Below, piece after piece: positions 1-10,966 of a stretch of DNA of 64,000 nucleotides (position 1 is the stretch's first letter; each line of letters begins with the position of its first letter). A program made the position numbers and the translations under genes. The notes below the pieces were generated by a model. That model searched no databases. It was not told the origin of the DNA and saw nothing but the letters and a program-made list of their open reading frames with translations. Source of the DNA: Pseudoips prasinana (taxonomy: Eukaryota > Arthropoda > Insecta > Lepidoptera > Nolidae). The stretch covers positions 15,273,934 through 15,337,933 of the forward strand of contig OX621252.1 of NCBI GenBank assembly GCA_951640165.1, in the 5' to 3' direction.

Positions 1-1425
1 TCAGTCACGACATCCTTTTAGCCATCCTTTCCCATCTTATGATCTCTGACGAGGCACTGGAATGGTTCTCTTCTTATCTTCGGGAACGCCAACAGTCAGT
101 TCACTTCGGTGACAGTTCTTCGAACTGGAGTAATCTTGACACTGGTGTCCCTCAAGGCGGTATTCTCTCTCCTCTCTTATTTTCTATATTTATAAATTTC
201 TTAACTCGTGATCTTCAGTGTACGTATCATCTTTACGCCGATGACCTGCAACTGTACTCTCAAGCGACTACAGACAATCTCTCTGAAGCGATTCGCAAGG
301 TAAATCAGGATTTAAATTTCACTAAGCATTGGTCTATTAGGTTTGGTTTAATAGTCAATCCCGAAAAATGTCAAGCCATCATGGTAGGCAGTTCACGCAT
401 GATGAGCAGAGTTGATATCGACCATTTACCACCTATTGTGTTCGACAACTCCATTATTCCATTTAGTCAGAGTGTTAAGGATCTTGGGATGATGATCGAT
501 ACGACGTTGAGCTGGCAAAACCAGGTTGCCGCCGTCAGTAAAAGGGTGACGTGGACTTTGCGGTCACTCTATCGCTTCAAGAATTTTCTTCCATCCGAGA
601 CGAAAGTCATGCTTGTACAGGCCTTAATTTTTCCCACAATTGACTATGGTGATGTATGCTACTTTGACCTGAATGCAGATCTCATCACTAAACTTGACCG
701 ACTTCTCAATAATTGCATTCGATTCGTATTCAATCTTCGAAAGTATGATCATGTGTCAGCTTATCGCATGAAACTTAATTGGCTGCCTATCCGCCAACGT
801 AGAACTCTAAGAGCGTTAACTACTTTGTTTTCTATTCTTGACTCTCCTTCCTCGCCTTCTTATTTGACCCATCATTTTCAATATTTATGTACTAACCATA
901 ATAGAACTCTTCGCTCATCTCATAATCGTCTTCTAGAATGTCCTCCTCATCAAACTGACTTCCTTCATAAATCTTTCTTCGTCCAATCCATTCTGCTCTG
1001 GAACGCGCTACCACCCGAAATCAGGATGGCTAAAAGTCGCTATACGTTTAAAAAAAAGATTCGTGACCACATCACTCATAAGCAACGTCCATTATCAGCA
1101 ATACAATAGGAAAATCAGTATGTCCGTATGTATAGGTATTATATATTGTGTAGGTATATATTGTATTTATGTAAACAAGTAAACTTATGTATGTATGTAC
1201 TTATATAGCATGTATATATGTAGAAATGTTATATCTAGTATTTATTTATATAATTAAACCACAATAGAATCTATTAAATTTATATTTCACCATTTTAGTG
1301 CACCTACCTTAGTCTCTCTGCACCACCCAAAGGTTGACTGGCAGATAATGCCTATGGCATTAAGTCCGTCTATGTACAATATTATTTGTGCTAAAGTTTT
1401 AAATAAAAAAAAAAAAAAAAATAAA
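1..1425 (+). mobile_element. LINE copy A1 (Jockey/CR1-type), 3' portion
   Basis: Non-LTR retrotransposon cut by the left window edge. The RT frame ends at 1109, followed by a 3' UTR of about 290 bp and an A-rich tail at 1399-1425. The 3' UTR contains the segment 'atgcctatggcattaagtcc', which recurs with small changes at the end of copy A2 (43851-43872) and in reverse orientation at 35180-35205, so the three are one 3'-end family. The tail abuts the pol gene of a minus-strand BEL/Pao element at about 1426, so A1 inserted into that element. Clade (Jockey, CR1 or Daphne) is not resolved by eye. Confidence 0.85.
3..1109 (+). CDS. LINE reverse transcriptase, C-terminal part (copy A1, partial)
   Basis: The frame is already open at base 3 and continues from outside the window; the first ATG at 39 is internal. 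It carries the RT core: GVPQGGILSPLLFSIFIN (motif B region) near residues 50-67 and the catalytic box YADD with LQLYSQ about 25 residues later. The thumb and C-terminal segment ends in a basic KKKIRDHITHK tail. No stop or frameshift interrupts this part. It would copy the element RNA at a nicked chromosomal target. It is clearly homologous to copies A2 (42324-43622) and A3 (62417-64000). The upstream endonuclease and ORF1, if present, lie outside the window. Confidence 0.88.
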   Translation, partial: SHDILLAILSHLMISDEALEWFSSYLRERQQSVHFGDSSSNWSNLDTGVPQGGILSPLLFSIFINFLTRDLQCTYHLYADDLQLYSQATTDNLSEAIRKVNQDLNFTKHWSIRFGLIVNPEKCQAIMVGSSRMMSRVDIDHLPPIVFDNSIIPFSQSVKDLGMMIDTTLSWQNQVAAVSKRVTWTLRSLYRFKNFLPSETKVMLVQALIFPTIDYGDVCYFDLNADLITKLDRLLNNCIRFVFNLRKYDHVSAYRMKLNWLPIRQRRTLRALTTLFSILDSPSSPSYLTHHFQYLCTNHNRTLRSSHNRLLECPPHQTDFLHKSFFVQSILLWNALPPEIRMAKSRYTFKKKIRDHITHKQRPLSAIQ

Positions 1426-3330
1426 ACATGACTTGGAATTTTTATGTTCTCAAGTGCGGATAGAGAATCGGTAAATTTAGCCCAGCTCAAAGCAATATTT
1501 TCAGGAATTGGATCATCCCAAACTAATTTCTCCAGCCAAAGCTGTTCTAATAAAACCTTGGTTTGCATTACACACGGACTGAGAAAACCCGAGGGGTCGA
1601 AAATTTTAAATAAATTAGACAATATTGAACGTTTAGTCGGGTGATTGCTATCGAAAGGAACTGGGAATTGCTCTGGAAAATGCAGTGTATCTGTCGATGG
1701 ATCCCAGCCCAAACCAAGGGTACTAGAAGACTCACTGAGAGTTAACCTTTCACTAACATCTAAAGAACATGAGTCAATAATGCTAGGTATGTTAGTTTTA
1801 AGTTTTCTTAGATTAAAGCAAACTAATTTAAGTGCCTCAGTAACCCCTAGAAGAATATGTTTTAATTCGTGTTCACTATCATGAGATGTAATCATGTCAT
1901 CCACATAAAAGTCGTGCTGAATTACATTTTTAATGGTTTCATCTGAATTTTCTTCTCCTAGTTGCCACAGACAACGTGTACTCAAATAACTGGAACTTGC
2001 CATGCCGTAAGTTACAGTATTTAATTTTAACGTTTTAATAGGTTGGGACTCATCTTCTCTACACAATATGAGTTGGCACCTGGCGATACATTTTCTCTAT
2101 ATCACCGGTCAGTATGTACTTGTGTTGTCTAGCCCGTACCAGAATGGAGAATAGAGAGTCCTGTATATTTTGACCTATCATGAGGATGTCATTGATTGAC
2201 AATCCAGATGAAGTAGGTGCCGATCCATCAAAAACAACACGAATTTTAGTGGATTCACTGCCTTCCTTAAACACGGCGTGATGACACAAAAAATATGATA
2301 TAATTGGCCGTAATACAACAGACTGTGAGAGATGACCCAACTGTTCGTACTCCCTTATAAAGTTGACATATTGTGACTTGAGTTGTGGGTTCTTTCTGAA
2401 TCTTTTCTCTAAATTGTGAAAATGTTTTTTTGCTAGTGTATATGATTCTCCAAGACAATTAGGTGAATCTATGAGTGGTAATCGAACAGAAAATCTCACG
2501 GTATTTAATCTTGTTGTATTAATTAAAAAAATTTTTTCACATAAACTTTCATCGTGACTCAACAGCGATTTTAATGGCACTTCCTCAAGCTCCCAAAACT
2601 TTGAAATTTCTGCATTATAATCATTTTCTGATTTAACAGAAGTCAAAGAATGATGACATTGAATATTAGATATATTATTTAAATTGCTTATTTGGATTGG
2701 GCCTGAAACGAGCCAACCAAACTGAGAATTTCTTAAAGTGGGATTATTGGAGCCTAAAGAACGCTGTTCGCAGCCAAGAATATCCCAAAATAAATCTGCT
2801 CCAATCAGTAAGTCAACAGCGGAGGATTTATTAGAACTAGGATCAGCAAGGTGTACCTCATGAGGTATTGGCAGTTGCTGAGTGTTTATTGTGTATCTGG
2901 GAATGTTACTTGCTAATTCCGGTAATATTAAGAACGTTGTTGTAACGTTAAACGGTTTAATCAACGATTTTAATTGCGCCACACAACTCTCTGTGACTTT
3001 ACTATTGACATGATTGCCGATGCCGACAATGTTAATATAATTGTTTAACAATGAATTACCTGATAACGATAATTTTTCTCTAAGTGATTGCGTCATAAAG
3101 GACGATTGACTGCCGCAATCTAAAAAGGCACGTACTTGTTCTGTTTTATTTGTGGTAGGGTTACACACCTCAACTAAAGCAGTAGATAGTAATATATGTT
3201 TTGAGCTCTGTGTAGTATGATTAGCTATCGTACCGCATGATGAGGTGGTTGTGGTGCCCGTAGGCAGGGATTCGGTAACTACCGGAACGTGTAAAAGAGC
3301 GTTGTGCTTTTTTTTACACTGCCGACAAGG
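1426..3330 (-). pseudogene. BEL-0 pol fragment: protease and RT
   Basis: The first segment (3330 to 2059) starts after a zinc-knuckle motif. It carries the protease loop LDCGSQSS (DUF1758 type) and the RT fingers region VRVVFDGSAPTSSG, ending in TGDIEKMYRQVP. The second segment (2066 to 1426), in another frame, continues with TYGMASS, the catalytic box YVDD, and SNLFKIFDPSGFLSP, typical of the BEL/Pao region after RT (Peptidase_A17 in Pfam). The overlap of the two frames at 2059-2066 marks a frameshift. The frame then runs into the poly-A tail of LINE A1, read as a phenylalanine run. YVDD is the usual BEL/Pao form of the RT active site. Confidence 0.85.
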
Positions 3331-3712
3331 TCTGACGTAGCAGTTTCATGTAATGTGCCCGGGCCTTAAGCAATTTGAATAAAGATTTAATTTATTCACT
3401 TCAGTTAAGCGTTCTTCCACACAATTGGCCTTAAAAATAGGACAATCGTAGATTCTATGTTCGCCCTGACAAACAACGATTTATTATGCTGACGTTCTGC
3501 TTTATTGTTGGTACCTTTAAATGACGTAGAAGCCGATGCCTTGTTATTGTTATGGTTTGATGAAGAATGATTTAGAGACACAAGGATATCTGCTCGATCA
3601 ATAAGAAATTTATTGAATTGTTGCAAGTTAGGTGTTGAGTCGTCCAAGGTGCCACGTCATTCTTCCAATTTTGGTAAGAGTACGATTATCTAGCTTAGAG
3701 CACAATATATTT
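3169..3712 (-). pseudogene. BEL-0 gag C-terminus with zinc knuckle, degraded
   Basis: This stretch links the Gag core to the protease. One frame (3647 to 3405) starts MDDSTPNLQQFNKFL, a typical segment after the Gag core. Nearer the protease, minus-strand frames show a Cys/His-rich stretch ending RPCRQCKKKHNALLH, the last knuckle of BEL/Pao Gag. Frames change at least twice between 3713 and 3300. No complete reading frame joins gag to pol. Confidence 0.6.
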
Positions 3713-4513
3713 TCAACAATTTTCAACACTTAACCCCAAGCCAGACAACGCTCTCAAGTTCTTGCTAACGGGGTCTACTAAAAAACGAAGTGATTTATCT
3801 GACTCGCGCGGCATTGGATGAATGTTTAATGAGGCAGACAAGTGGTGGCTTATTAACTGTCGCTTGTTATCATATCGCTCACATAGCAATTTCCAGGCAA
3901 CACTATAATTAGAATTGGAAACTTCTAAATTACTCACTACTCTAGCTGCATCTCCCTCCAAATAAGATAATAGATAGTGAAATTTATTAATAGATGCAAT
4001 TCGATCATTATTATGTATGACTGACTTAAATGTGTCACGAAATTCTAGCCAACGAAATAATGTTCCGTTGAATTTAACAATTTGTATCTGTGGCAGTTTA
4101 AACCCTACTTCGTGGTTGTCAGTACTCAAATGAGCAACTGAACCATGGCTAGAATTGGGCCGGTTACCAGATTCATCGTGGAGATTATTAGGCTGACGAT
4201 CTTGCATGAAATTCTGAGCAATCGCAATATTTGTTATGAATAATTGTTCAATATTATCCCTTTCATCAATCTCAATTGATAAATTATTTGGATTTAATAT
4301 CTCAATTTGATTCTGCAAGTCATCGAACCGGACCGACAGTGACTCAAATTTATCAAGTTTAAGTCTCAACTCGGTTAATTCAATACGTGTAACAGAATTC
4401 TTTGACAACAGACTTGTTAAATAGTTCTTAAACTTGGTAATTTGTCCCTTTATCGAACTACGCTTCACAATGAGATCTTGTAATTCTTGCATAGAACCGT
4501 CATCCTTGGACAT
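3713..4513 (-). pseudogene. BEL-0 Gag (DUF1759 family)
   Basis: I chose the ATG at 4513 (MSKDDGSMQELQDL) because the 20 residues before it are hydrophobic and unlike Gag; the frame itself opens at 4573. A coiled-coil-like N-terminus (residues 10-95) is followed by the DUF1759 signature LPQIQIVKFNGTLFRWLEFR and later HYLLSYLEGDAARVVSNL (about residues 160-220). These sequences are typical of BEL/Pao Gag, which assembles the particle around the RNA. The frame ends early at 3713 compared with related Gags, consistent with a broken gene. Confidence 0.82.
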
Positions 4514-5029
4514 TGTAAGTAAATAAAGAAATGTGTATCTTAGTAATAAAAAGCTATACGGTAAACTATGCAAGAATACAATGAACTACTAATAAAATAT
4601 TTATCTTACGTCCCTCTTCCTGTGTCACCTGTGGTCTGGAAATGCCGGTGCTGAACCCGACCGTTCTCCGTGTATGAGGCTTGACTATAGGAATAGCAGG
4701 CCGCGGACGTCGCAAATGACGACACCGTTCCTGAAATAATCGGCGTAACAATCTTAATAACTTATAAAAAAGTATGATTATTTACCTACGCTTTAATTTA
4801 ATTGTCCATAATAGATAAAACTTTAGAATATATATGTATTTGTAGCTGCACTAAATAGAATGTTTATATCTTTTAAAATAAGTAGGTCACTCAAACCTAT
4901 ACGGCAATGACGCAGGTATTGAGGTCAGCCAATATAGTAATTTAATTTTAACTTTGTTTAGATATTTATTTTAATAATTAATCACTGCTTATTTGTGCTG
5001 TGTGCTGACGGCCTAGAGAATATCGCCAC
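4514..5029. other. Gap between BEL-0 gag and RTE: no gene seen
   Basis: AT-rich sequence containing the BEL-0 leader on the minus strand (an open stretch 4751-4566 has no recognisable motif). A 5' LTR or primer binding site should be here, but I could not find matching ends, possibly because the RTE insertion removed them. Confidence 0.4.
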
Positions 5030-5237
5030 CCCCTCTCATCCCGTGGGGGGACGTAGAAGTCGTACCGAGGGAATATATACCAGAGAATGGGCAGCAGCGT
5101 TCTCATGAGTACCAATGTCTACCTTACTGCGATCGCCAACCCGTTTGCCAAGCGTGGCGATTATGGCAGATCCCCTCAAATGAAGGACACAACTAAACCG
5201 CGCCCCCCAGTCCCCGGCAGCCCTGCTATTCCCAGCC

Positions 5238-6119
5238 GTGGTAACAGCCGTGGTTACGGCAGGGCAGGGACCTCTGGCCCTGGCAACGTACAACACACGC
5301 ACACTGCGGACCAACGAGAAGATGATCGAACTGGAGGAAGAATTGAGCAGGTTACTTTGGGATATAATAGGATTATCTGAAGTCCGAAGAGAGGGGGAGG
5401 ACACGATAATCCTGAAATCCGGAAATCTGCTCTATTTCCGGGAGGGCGACCAACTGTCCCAAAGTGGTGCTGGGTTCATAGTCCACAAGTCCCTCGTCCA
5501 CAACATAGTGAAAATCGAGAGCGTGTCGACTAGGGTTGCGTACCTTATACTCAGAATTACCAAGCGGTATTCGTTGAAGGTCATACAGGTTTACGCGCCG
5601 ACTTCAACGCACTCCGACGATGAGGTTGAGGTCATGTATGAGGATATTTCTGGAGCCATACATACCTCTAACACTTATTTCACTGTGGTCATGGGGGACT
5701 TTAACGCGAAGCTGGGTAAACGATTCGGGAATGAGCTGAGAGTGGGGCAATTTGGAACTGGAGACCGGAATCCCCGGGGCCAAATGTTGGCCGACTTCAT
5801 GGAAAAGGAGGGACTCTTTATGATGAACTCCTTTTTCAAGAAGTCGGAAAACCAGAAATGGACCTGGGTAAGCCCCGATCGTAAAACAAAAAACGAGATA
5901 GACTTTATCTTGTCGACGAGCAGACAGATGTTCAATGACGTCTCAGTGATCAATACGGTTAAAACCGGGAGCGATCACAGACTGGTGAGAGGCTCATTGA
6001 ACCTAAATGTCAAGCTCCAGAGGTCCCGACTGAAAAGTCTACGCTCCGACCTTTACCCATCCACATCCAAAACCCTGAACCCTTTCAGCTTGAACTACAA
6101 AACCGTTTCGAATGCCTAG
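5238..6119 (+). pseudogene. RTE endonuclease domain (APE type)
   Basis: Residues 15-265 match the exonuclease-endonuclease-phosphatase fold used by LINEs to nick target DNA. Visible motifs are ATYNTRTLR near the start, IIGLSEVRR (catalytic Glu), VIQVYAPT, VVMGDFNAKLGKR (catalytic Asp and Asn), and the C-terminal GSDHRLV (catalytic Asp-His). The start at 5238 is a GTG given by the open frame; an overlapping frame with an ATG at 5180 may be the original N-terminus, which suggests a frameshift near 5270. A second frameshift lies near 6060-6075: the reading shifts into the RT frame and this frame ends after 45 unrelated residues. Confidence 0.85.
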
Positions 6120-7327
6120 CAGATTGCGAGGAAATGGACTCATACCACGACAGGCTCGTAGAAGCTGTCCATACGGCTGGGTCTAAGGTCTTCAAGGCCC
6201 ACCGTACAAACAGAACCAAAAAGATCTCTGACCATACCCTGCAGCTTATGGATGAAACACGGAAAATGGTTCTGACATCCTCTGATGATGCTACCAGATA
6301 CCGGCAGCTCAACAGACAGATCTCAAAGTCTTTGACTCGCGACACACGCCAATTTAATACAAATTGTATTAAGGAAACCAATGAGCGGAACAAAGGCTCT
6401 AAAGTGTTTGCAAGAGAACTGTCTGTTGGACAGAGCCAACTGACGAAGCTGAAGACTGAGGATGGCAGAATCGTCACGTCTAGACCTGAGTTGCTGGGAG
6501 TGATCGAGAGGTTCTACGGACAGCTGTATACGAAAACCCAGTCACCTGTCGATAGTTGTGCCTCAGATCCCAGAGCACGACTAACCCAACACTTCACCGA
6601 AGACATCCCGGACGTCAGCCTGTGCGAGATTAGAATGGCCCTCGAACAGCTTAAGAACAACAAGGCGCCTGGTGATGATGGAGTTACGGCAGAGCTTCTG
6701 AAGGCGGGTGGTACACCAATCCTACGGGCCCTTCAGAAGTTATTTAACTCCGTCATACTAGAAGGTCAAACGCCACAAGCATTGCAAAGGAGTGTAGTGG
6801 TGCTCTTCTTCAAAAAGGGCGATAAAACCCTCTTGAAGAATTACAGACCCATCACACTGCTGAGCCATGTTTACAAGTTGTTTTCGAGGGTCATTACGAA
6901 TCGTCTCGCACGCAGGTTTGACGACTTCCAGCCTCCCGAACAAGCCGGTTTCCGTAAAGGCTTTAGTACCATAGACCACATACATACGCTGCGGCAGGTT
7001 ATACAGAAGACCGAAGAGTATAACCAGCCATTATGCTTAGCGTTTGTGGACTATGAGAAAGCCTTTGATTCGATCGAAACTTGGGCCGTACTGAGGTCTC
7101 TCCAAAGGTGCCAAATTGACTACCGGTATATCGAGGTGTTAAAGTGTTTGTATGAAAACGCCACTATGTCAGTGCGACTCCAGGACCAGAACTCGAAACC
7201 TATCCACTTGCAGCGAGGTGTGAGACAGGGAGATGTTATATCTCCGAAACTGTTCACCGCTGCATTGGAAGATGTCTTCAAGCTTCTGGACTGGAAAGGC
7301 ACCACCTTCGATTTACCGACGATATAG
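6063..7327 (+). pseudogene. RTE reverse transcriptase, main part
   Basis: The RT frame starts within the endonuclease tail and runs to 7327; the first ATG is at 6134. It shows LEQLKNNKAPGDDG, NYRPITLLSHVYKLFSRV, GFRKGFSTIDHI, AFVDYEKAFDSIE (motif A, catalytic Asp) and GVRQGDVISPKLFTAALE (motif B), the last being typical of RTE. The frame ends right after DWKGTTFDLPTI, where family members usually have about a dozen more residues before the active-site box. A small deletion plus a frameshift therefore separates motif B from motif C. Confidence 0.86.
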
Positions 7328-7836
7328 TAGTCATGGCTGAGACCCTAAAAGACCTCGGTACAATGCTCGATGGCCTCAGCAGAGTCTCTCAACAAGTGAG
7401 TCTGAAAAGGAACATAGATAAGACTAAAATCATGTCGAACATCCATGTTGCACCCACTCTAGTTAAGGTTGGAGATTCTGCACTCGAAGTTGTAGATAAC
7501 TATATTCCAGGTCCAACTTCGAGAAAGAGATCAATCGTAGAATCCAACTTGGCTGGGCGGCGTTCGGGAAGCTACGTAATATCTTCTCGTCCCAAATACC
7601 GCAGTGTCTCAAGTCGAAAGTCTTCGACCAGTGATGACTTATGGAACAGAGACGTGGTCGCTCACTACGGGCCTTATCAGGCGGCTCAAGGTCACCCAAA
7701 GAGCAATGGAAAGGGCTATGCTTGGAGTTTCCCTGCGAGATCGAATCAGAAATGTGGAGATCCGCAGGCGAACCAAAGTAACCGACATAGCCGTAAGAAT
7801 TGCCAAGCTGAAGTGGACGTCTTTCGGCTGATATGA
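7300..7836 (+). pseudogene. RTE RT active-site box and thumb, broken
   Basis: The active-site box lies at 7309-7326 in a frame different from the upstream RT and reads RFTDDIVVMAE, where RTE usually has FADD. It continues to 7500 (KVGDSALEVVDNY), then shifts again. The frame 7604-7831 gives VMTYGTETWSLTTGLIRRL and RVTQRAMERAMLGVSLRDR, the known thumb region. This ends abruptly after AKLKW at about 7818, joined directly to 3' UTR sequence. The protein cannot be functional. Confidence 0.8.
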
Positions 7837-7907
7837 TGATGATTATTTGTTTATATAAGTACCTATCTGTATGAAATAAGCACAAGTAAAATCTCAAGGT
7901 TTATGAA

Positions 7908-8170
7908 CTATGCAAGATCAGTAGGGAAAAAGAACGTAGGTATGTGTGAGGAGGTCAAGGAAAGGGCACTTAGCTGCATTGGCCGGGCTGCTGTACGGCG
8001 ATTTCGGTTGATATCACTGTGTCTGGACCGTAAACCAGGGTGTAGGCTGCAATGGCTGGGCCTCCAAATATTCCAAAATATCGTTTCTTGATGTAGAACC
8101 GGGCTTCGTATTTCTTGTTTGTTTTTTCGTTTTGCAGAACGTCCTGTCACGGTCGCCAACTTTTATGTCT
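7908..8170 (-). mobile_element. Possible 5' end of a Ty3/Gypsy-like LTR element (remnant)
   Basis: On the minus strand, a candidate LTR end (about 8170-8161) is followed by a primer-site-like sequence and an open stretch of 83 residues (8159-7908) with no recognised domain. I infer the start of an LTR element's internal region. Its remainder is absent: the RTE element lies immediately to the left. The LTR itself may extend to about 8300 but its other end was not found. Confidence 0.3.
8142..8158 (-). other. Candidate primer binding site, tRNA-Arg type
   Basis: The minus strand reads TGGCGACCGTGACAGGA. From memory, insect 412/mdg1-type Ty3/Gypsy elements use tRNA-Arg with a PBS starting TGGCGACCGTGACA. 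The match is by recall only, and no second LTR supports it. Confidence 0.4.
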
Positions 8171-8403
8171 CGTGTTGGACATAAATAAAACCCCCAGATA
8201 GATTTACACTTTTTCTACAGATAAATAGGTTCTTTTATATAATTTAACGGAGCGATCAACTTTGTGCTGTCACGAAAATTTTTACTAAAAACAATGTGGG
8301 GGTACCTTATACAAAAAAGAAAAATGTTAAACTCCAAACAATTTACTACGAGTAATGTGAGCGAAACTTATTGCTCTGAATGGAATGCTAGGCGCCAACA
8401 AGC
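8171..8403. other. No gene seen
   Basis: AT-rich sequence between the LTR-element remnant and the first satellite unit. It may include part of an LTR on the minus strand. I see no second copy of it in the window. Confidence 0.3.
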
Positions 8404-8684
8404 ATGATATTACCGGTTTATTTATAGATTTTGTAATATTCTTCCTTAATTTTAATGGACCTTTCCCTAGAAATAAACATGAAACACAAAAAAAACTAAA
8501 TTGTTTTCAAAACTTGAAAGCAATTGTGCCACTTCTACCCCACATCGTGGTTTTTATACCTTCACCAGCTTCTTTTGTTGATTAAATTCGTTAACCGAGT
8601 AAATAATTTCGATTTTAAACAGGAACAAGGCACATAGTGGCAAATTAACTCTTTTATCAGATTAACACGTAGATATTATTTATT

Positions 8685-8753
8685 TCGGTTATAGTTTTGG
8701 TTTCGGTTTCGGTTTTTGTTTCGGTTTCAGTTTCGGTTTCAGTTTCAGTTTCA

Positions 8754-8792
<39 letters not shown>

Positions 8793-8832
8793 TTAGTTTT
8801 TATTTTTGTTTAGGTTTCGGTTTCTCTGTATA
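8685..8832 (+). repeat. Hexamer array, satellite unit 1
   Basis: Degenerate G/T-rich hexamers of the GGTTTC, AGTTTC and GGTTCT types; 8757-8790 is a run of GGTTCT. A plus-strand LINE fragment interrupts the array at 8833, and hexamers resume at 9527. Confidence 0.85.
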
Positions 8833-9526
8833 TTTTTGAGATGTGTAAATTTGTTAATAATAACAAATCAATGTTTGAAATAAATAAAAAAGCCCCATTT
8901 AAAAAGAAAATTGTAAAAAAAGCATTAGAGATATACACGGAATAGACAAACTATGTGACAAAAACTGTTAGAATATTGCTGTGTCAATATATAACAATCT
9001 TCCGGAACAATTTAGGAAATTCAGTCACTTAGAATTTAATTCAAAACTATACAATTGGCTATGTGACAGATGTTTTTATTCAGTAGATGACTACCTTAAC
9101 CTTAAATTTAAAGACTTTAAACTATAGTTGTGACTTTGGAATTATTTGATATTTTATGTGAATTAATTTATAGGACATTTAAAATTGTAATTGAAATTAT
9201 TTTAATCAGGGTGTGACATAAAGGATTTATTATTGTAATTATTATTATTATTAATTTTATTCTTGACTTTAATTATTAATTATTTTTAATATATTTTAAT
9301 TGTACATTTTAAGAAAGCTCTTACATATTACTATTGTAAATAAATTAAAAATATATAATATTATGCACTCAATAAATTTGCATGCCTAACATTAGATTAC
9401 ATACTTACCAAAACATTTTGCACGACATATGTATGTTGAATATAGTGAAACTATACTACAATGTCGCCAAATACTTTTTACCTATATTCTGGCAAATAAA
9501 TATTTCATTCATTCATTAATTCATTC
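8833..9526 (+). mobile_element. 5'-truncated Jockey-type LINE with ATTC-repeat tail
   Basis: The piece sits between hexamers of the satellite. An open stretch ending with the TAG at 9125 gives SIYNNLPEQFRKF and then CDRCFYSVDDYLNL. This is homologous to the C-terminus of LINE-S (47719-47830: RIYNHLPRGVRD and EQCFYSVNDFF), so it is the last part of an RT ORF. A stop at 8969 shows decay. About 380 bp of AT-rich 3' UTR follows, with AATAAA-like sites near 9340-9375 and a tail of ATTC repeats at 9507-9526. Confidence 0.75.
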
Positions 9527-10948
9527 GGTTTAGATTTCGGTTTCGTTTCGTTTCGTTTTGTTTTGTTTTTCAGTATTTTAAAAATATTAACAAAATTACA
9601 ATGTTTTACTTTAGACCCAAAAGTACAGTCCATTTTTGTAAGAATACATAAGTAGGTACGTATGTTAACTATGAAGGGTTAGTAGTTACATTTATCAGGA
9701 AAAACAAGAATTAGACTTTCACAACAAAAAATTGTCTGTTTAATTTTAACACGCTTATTGCTGAAATGAATTATGCAATTTAGCTTTGATTGATTGAAAT
9801 ACACTTTTTGTTATTGACCTCCCTTTTGTGTTCCGAGCGTGGGATCAATATGTAAAGAATGATATAACCGGTTTAAAAGTAATTTAAAGATTACTGTAAT
9901 ATTCTTCCTTAATTTTAATGGACCTTTCTATAGAAATAAACATGAAACAAAAAAAACTAAATTGTTTTCAAAACTTGAAAGCAATTGTGCCACTTCTACC
10001 CCACAACATGGTTTTTATACCTTCACCAGCTTTTGTTGATTAAAATCGTTAACCGAGTAAATAATTTCGATTTTAAACAGGAACAAGGCACATAGTGGCA
10101 ATTTAACTCTTTTATCAGATTAACACATAGGTATTATTTATTTTATTTTTGTTTTGTTTTAGTTTGTTTTTGGTTTAGGTTTTGGTATTGATTATGGTTT
10201 CGGTTTCGGCTTCGGTTTCGTTTCGTTTCGTTTTGTTTTGTTTTTCACTATTTTAAAACTATAAATAAACATTCAATGTTTTACTTCAGACCATTTTTGT
10301 TAGTATACATAAGTACGTATTTTACTATGTAGTGTAAGTAGTTACATTTATCTGGAAAACATAACAAAACATTTATTATTACGCTGCTGTAGCATGTTGT
10401 CTTATCACTTACAGAGGGCGCTCGTTACAACGATTAGACATACACAAAAAAACTTGTCTGTTTAATTTTAACACGCTTCTTGCTGAAATGAATTATGCAA
10501 TTTATCTTTGATTGATTGAAATACAGTTTCTTTTTGTTCTTGACTTCCTTTTGTATTCCTAGCGTGGGATCAATAAGTAAAGAATGATATAACCGGTTTA
10601 AAATTAATTTATAGATTATTGTAATATTCTTACATAATTTTAATGGACCTTTCCATAGAAATAAACATGAAACACAAAAATAAACTAAATGGTTTTCAAA
10701 ACTTGAAAGCAATTGTGCCACTTCTACCCCACAACATGGTTTTTGTACCTTCACCAACTTCTTTTGTTGATTAAATTCGTTAACCGAGTAAATAATTTCG
10801 ATTTTAAACAGGAACAAGGAACATAGTGGCAATTTAACTCTTTTATCAGAATAACACGTGAGTATTATTTATTTTGGTTATAGTTTTAGTTTTGGTTTTG
10901 GTTTCGGTTTCAGTTTCGGTTTCGGTTCTGGTTTTGGTTTTTGTTTAG
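9527..10948 (+). repeat. Satellite units 1 (end), 2 and 3 (start)
   Basis: Hexamers 9527-9545, block B 9546-9857, block A from 9858, short VNTR about 10165-10225, block B to 10582, then block A of the third unit and its hexamers at 10867-10948. LINE-J begins within these hexamers. Units 2 and 3 allow direct comparison: A and B blocks are well conserved, while the hexamer arrays differ in length and composition. Confidence 0.85.
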
Positions 10949-10966
10949 ACAGAAAGAAAGAAAAAA

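Larger units (their letters stand above)
1426..4760 (-). mobile_element. BEL/Pao LTR retrotransposon BEL-0, truncated
   Basis: Minus-strand order is gag (4513 to about 3660), zinc-knuckle region, aspartic protease, RT and the start of the region downstream of RT. The element stops at about 1426, where LINE A1 begins, so RNase H and integrase are missing from the window and may lie left of it. A 5' LTR could not be delimited: beyond gag, 4514-5030 is AT-rich and then meets the RTE element. The frames are broken in several places, so the copy is dead. Confidence 0.8.
5030..7850 (+). mobile_element. RTE-clade LINE, frameshifted, 3' end fused by internal deletion
   Basis: The 5' region begins near 5030 with 'ccccctctcatcccgtgg'. 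The segment at 5131-5175 ('ccaagcgtggcgattatggc' within it) recurs in two SINE-like pieces at 49043 and 54828. An APE-type endonuclease and an RTE-type RT follow in at least three reading frames. The 3' end at 7821-7843 reads 'gtctttcggctgat', then ATG-type repeats, the end typical of lepidopteran RTE elements as I recall them. The last 100 or so codons of the usual RT are missing. Confidence 0.82.

Noticed and set aside
1444..1884. Plus-strand frames at 1444-1644 and 1645-1884
   Set aside because: Antisense shadows of the BEL-0 RT region.
8685..8832. Telomere-like repeat (GGTTTC, GGTTTA)
   Set aside because: Lepidopteran telomeres are TTAGG as far as known; the hexamers are degenerate, short, and embedded between conserved satellite blocks.
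10434..10832. 132-codon frame on the minus strand across satellite block A
   Set aside because: Other units break the frame in different places and there is no domain; it is a chance frame.
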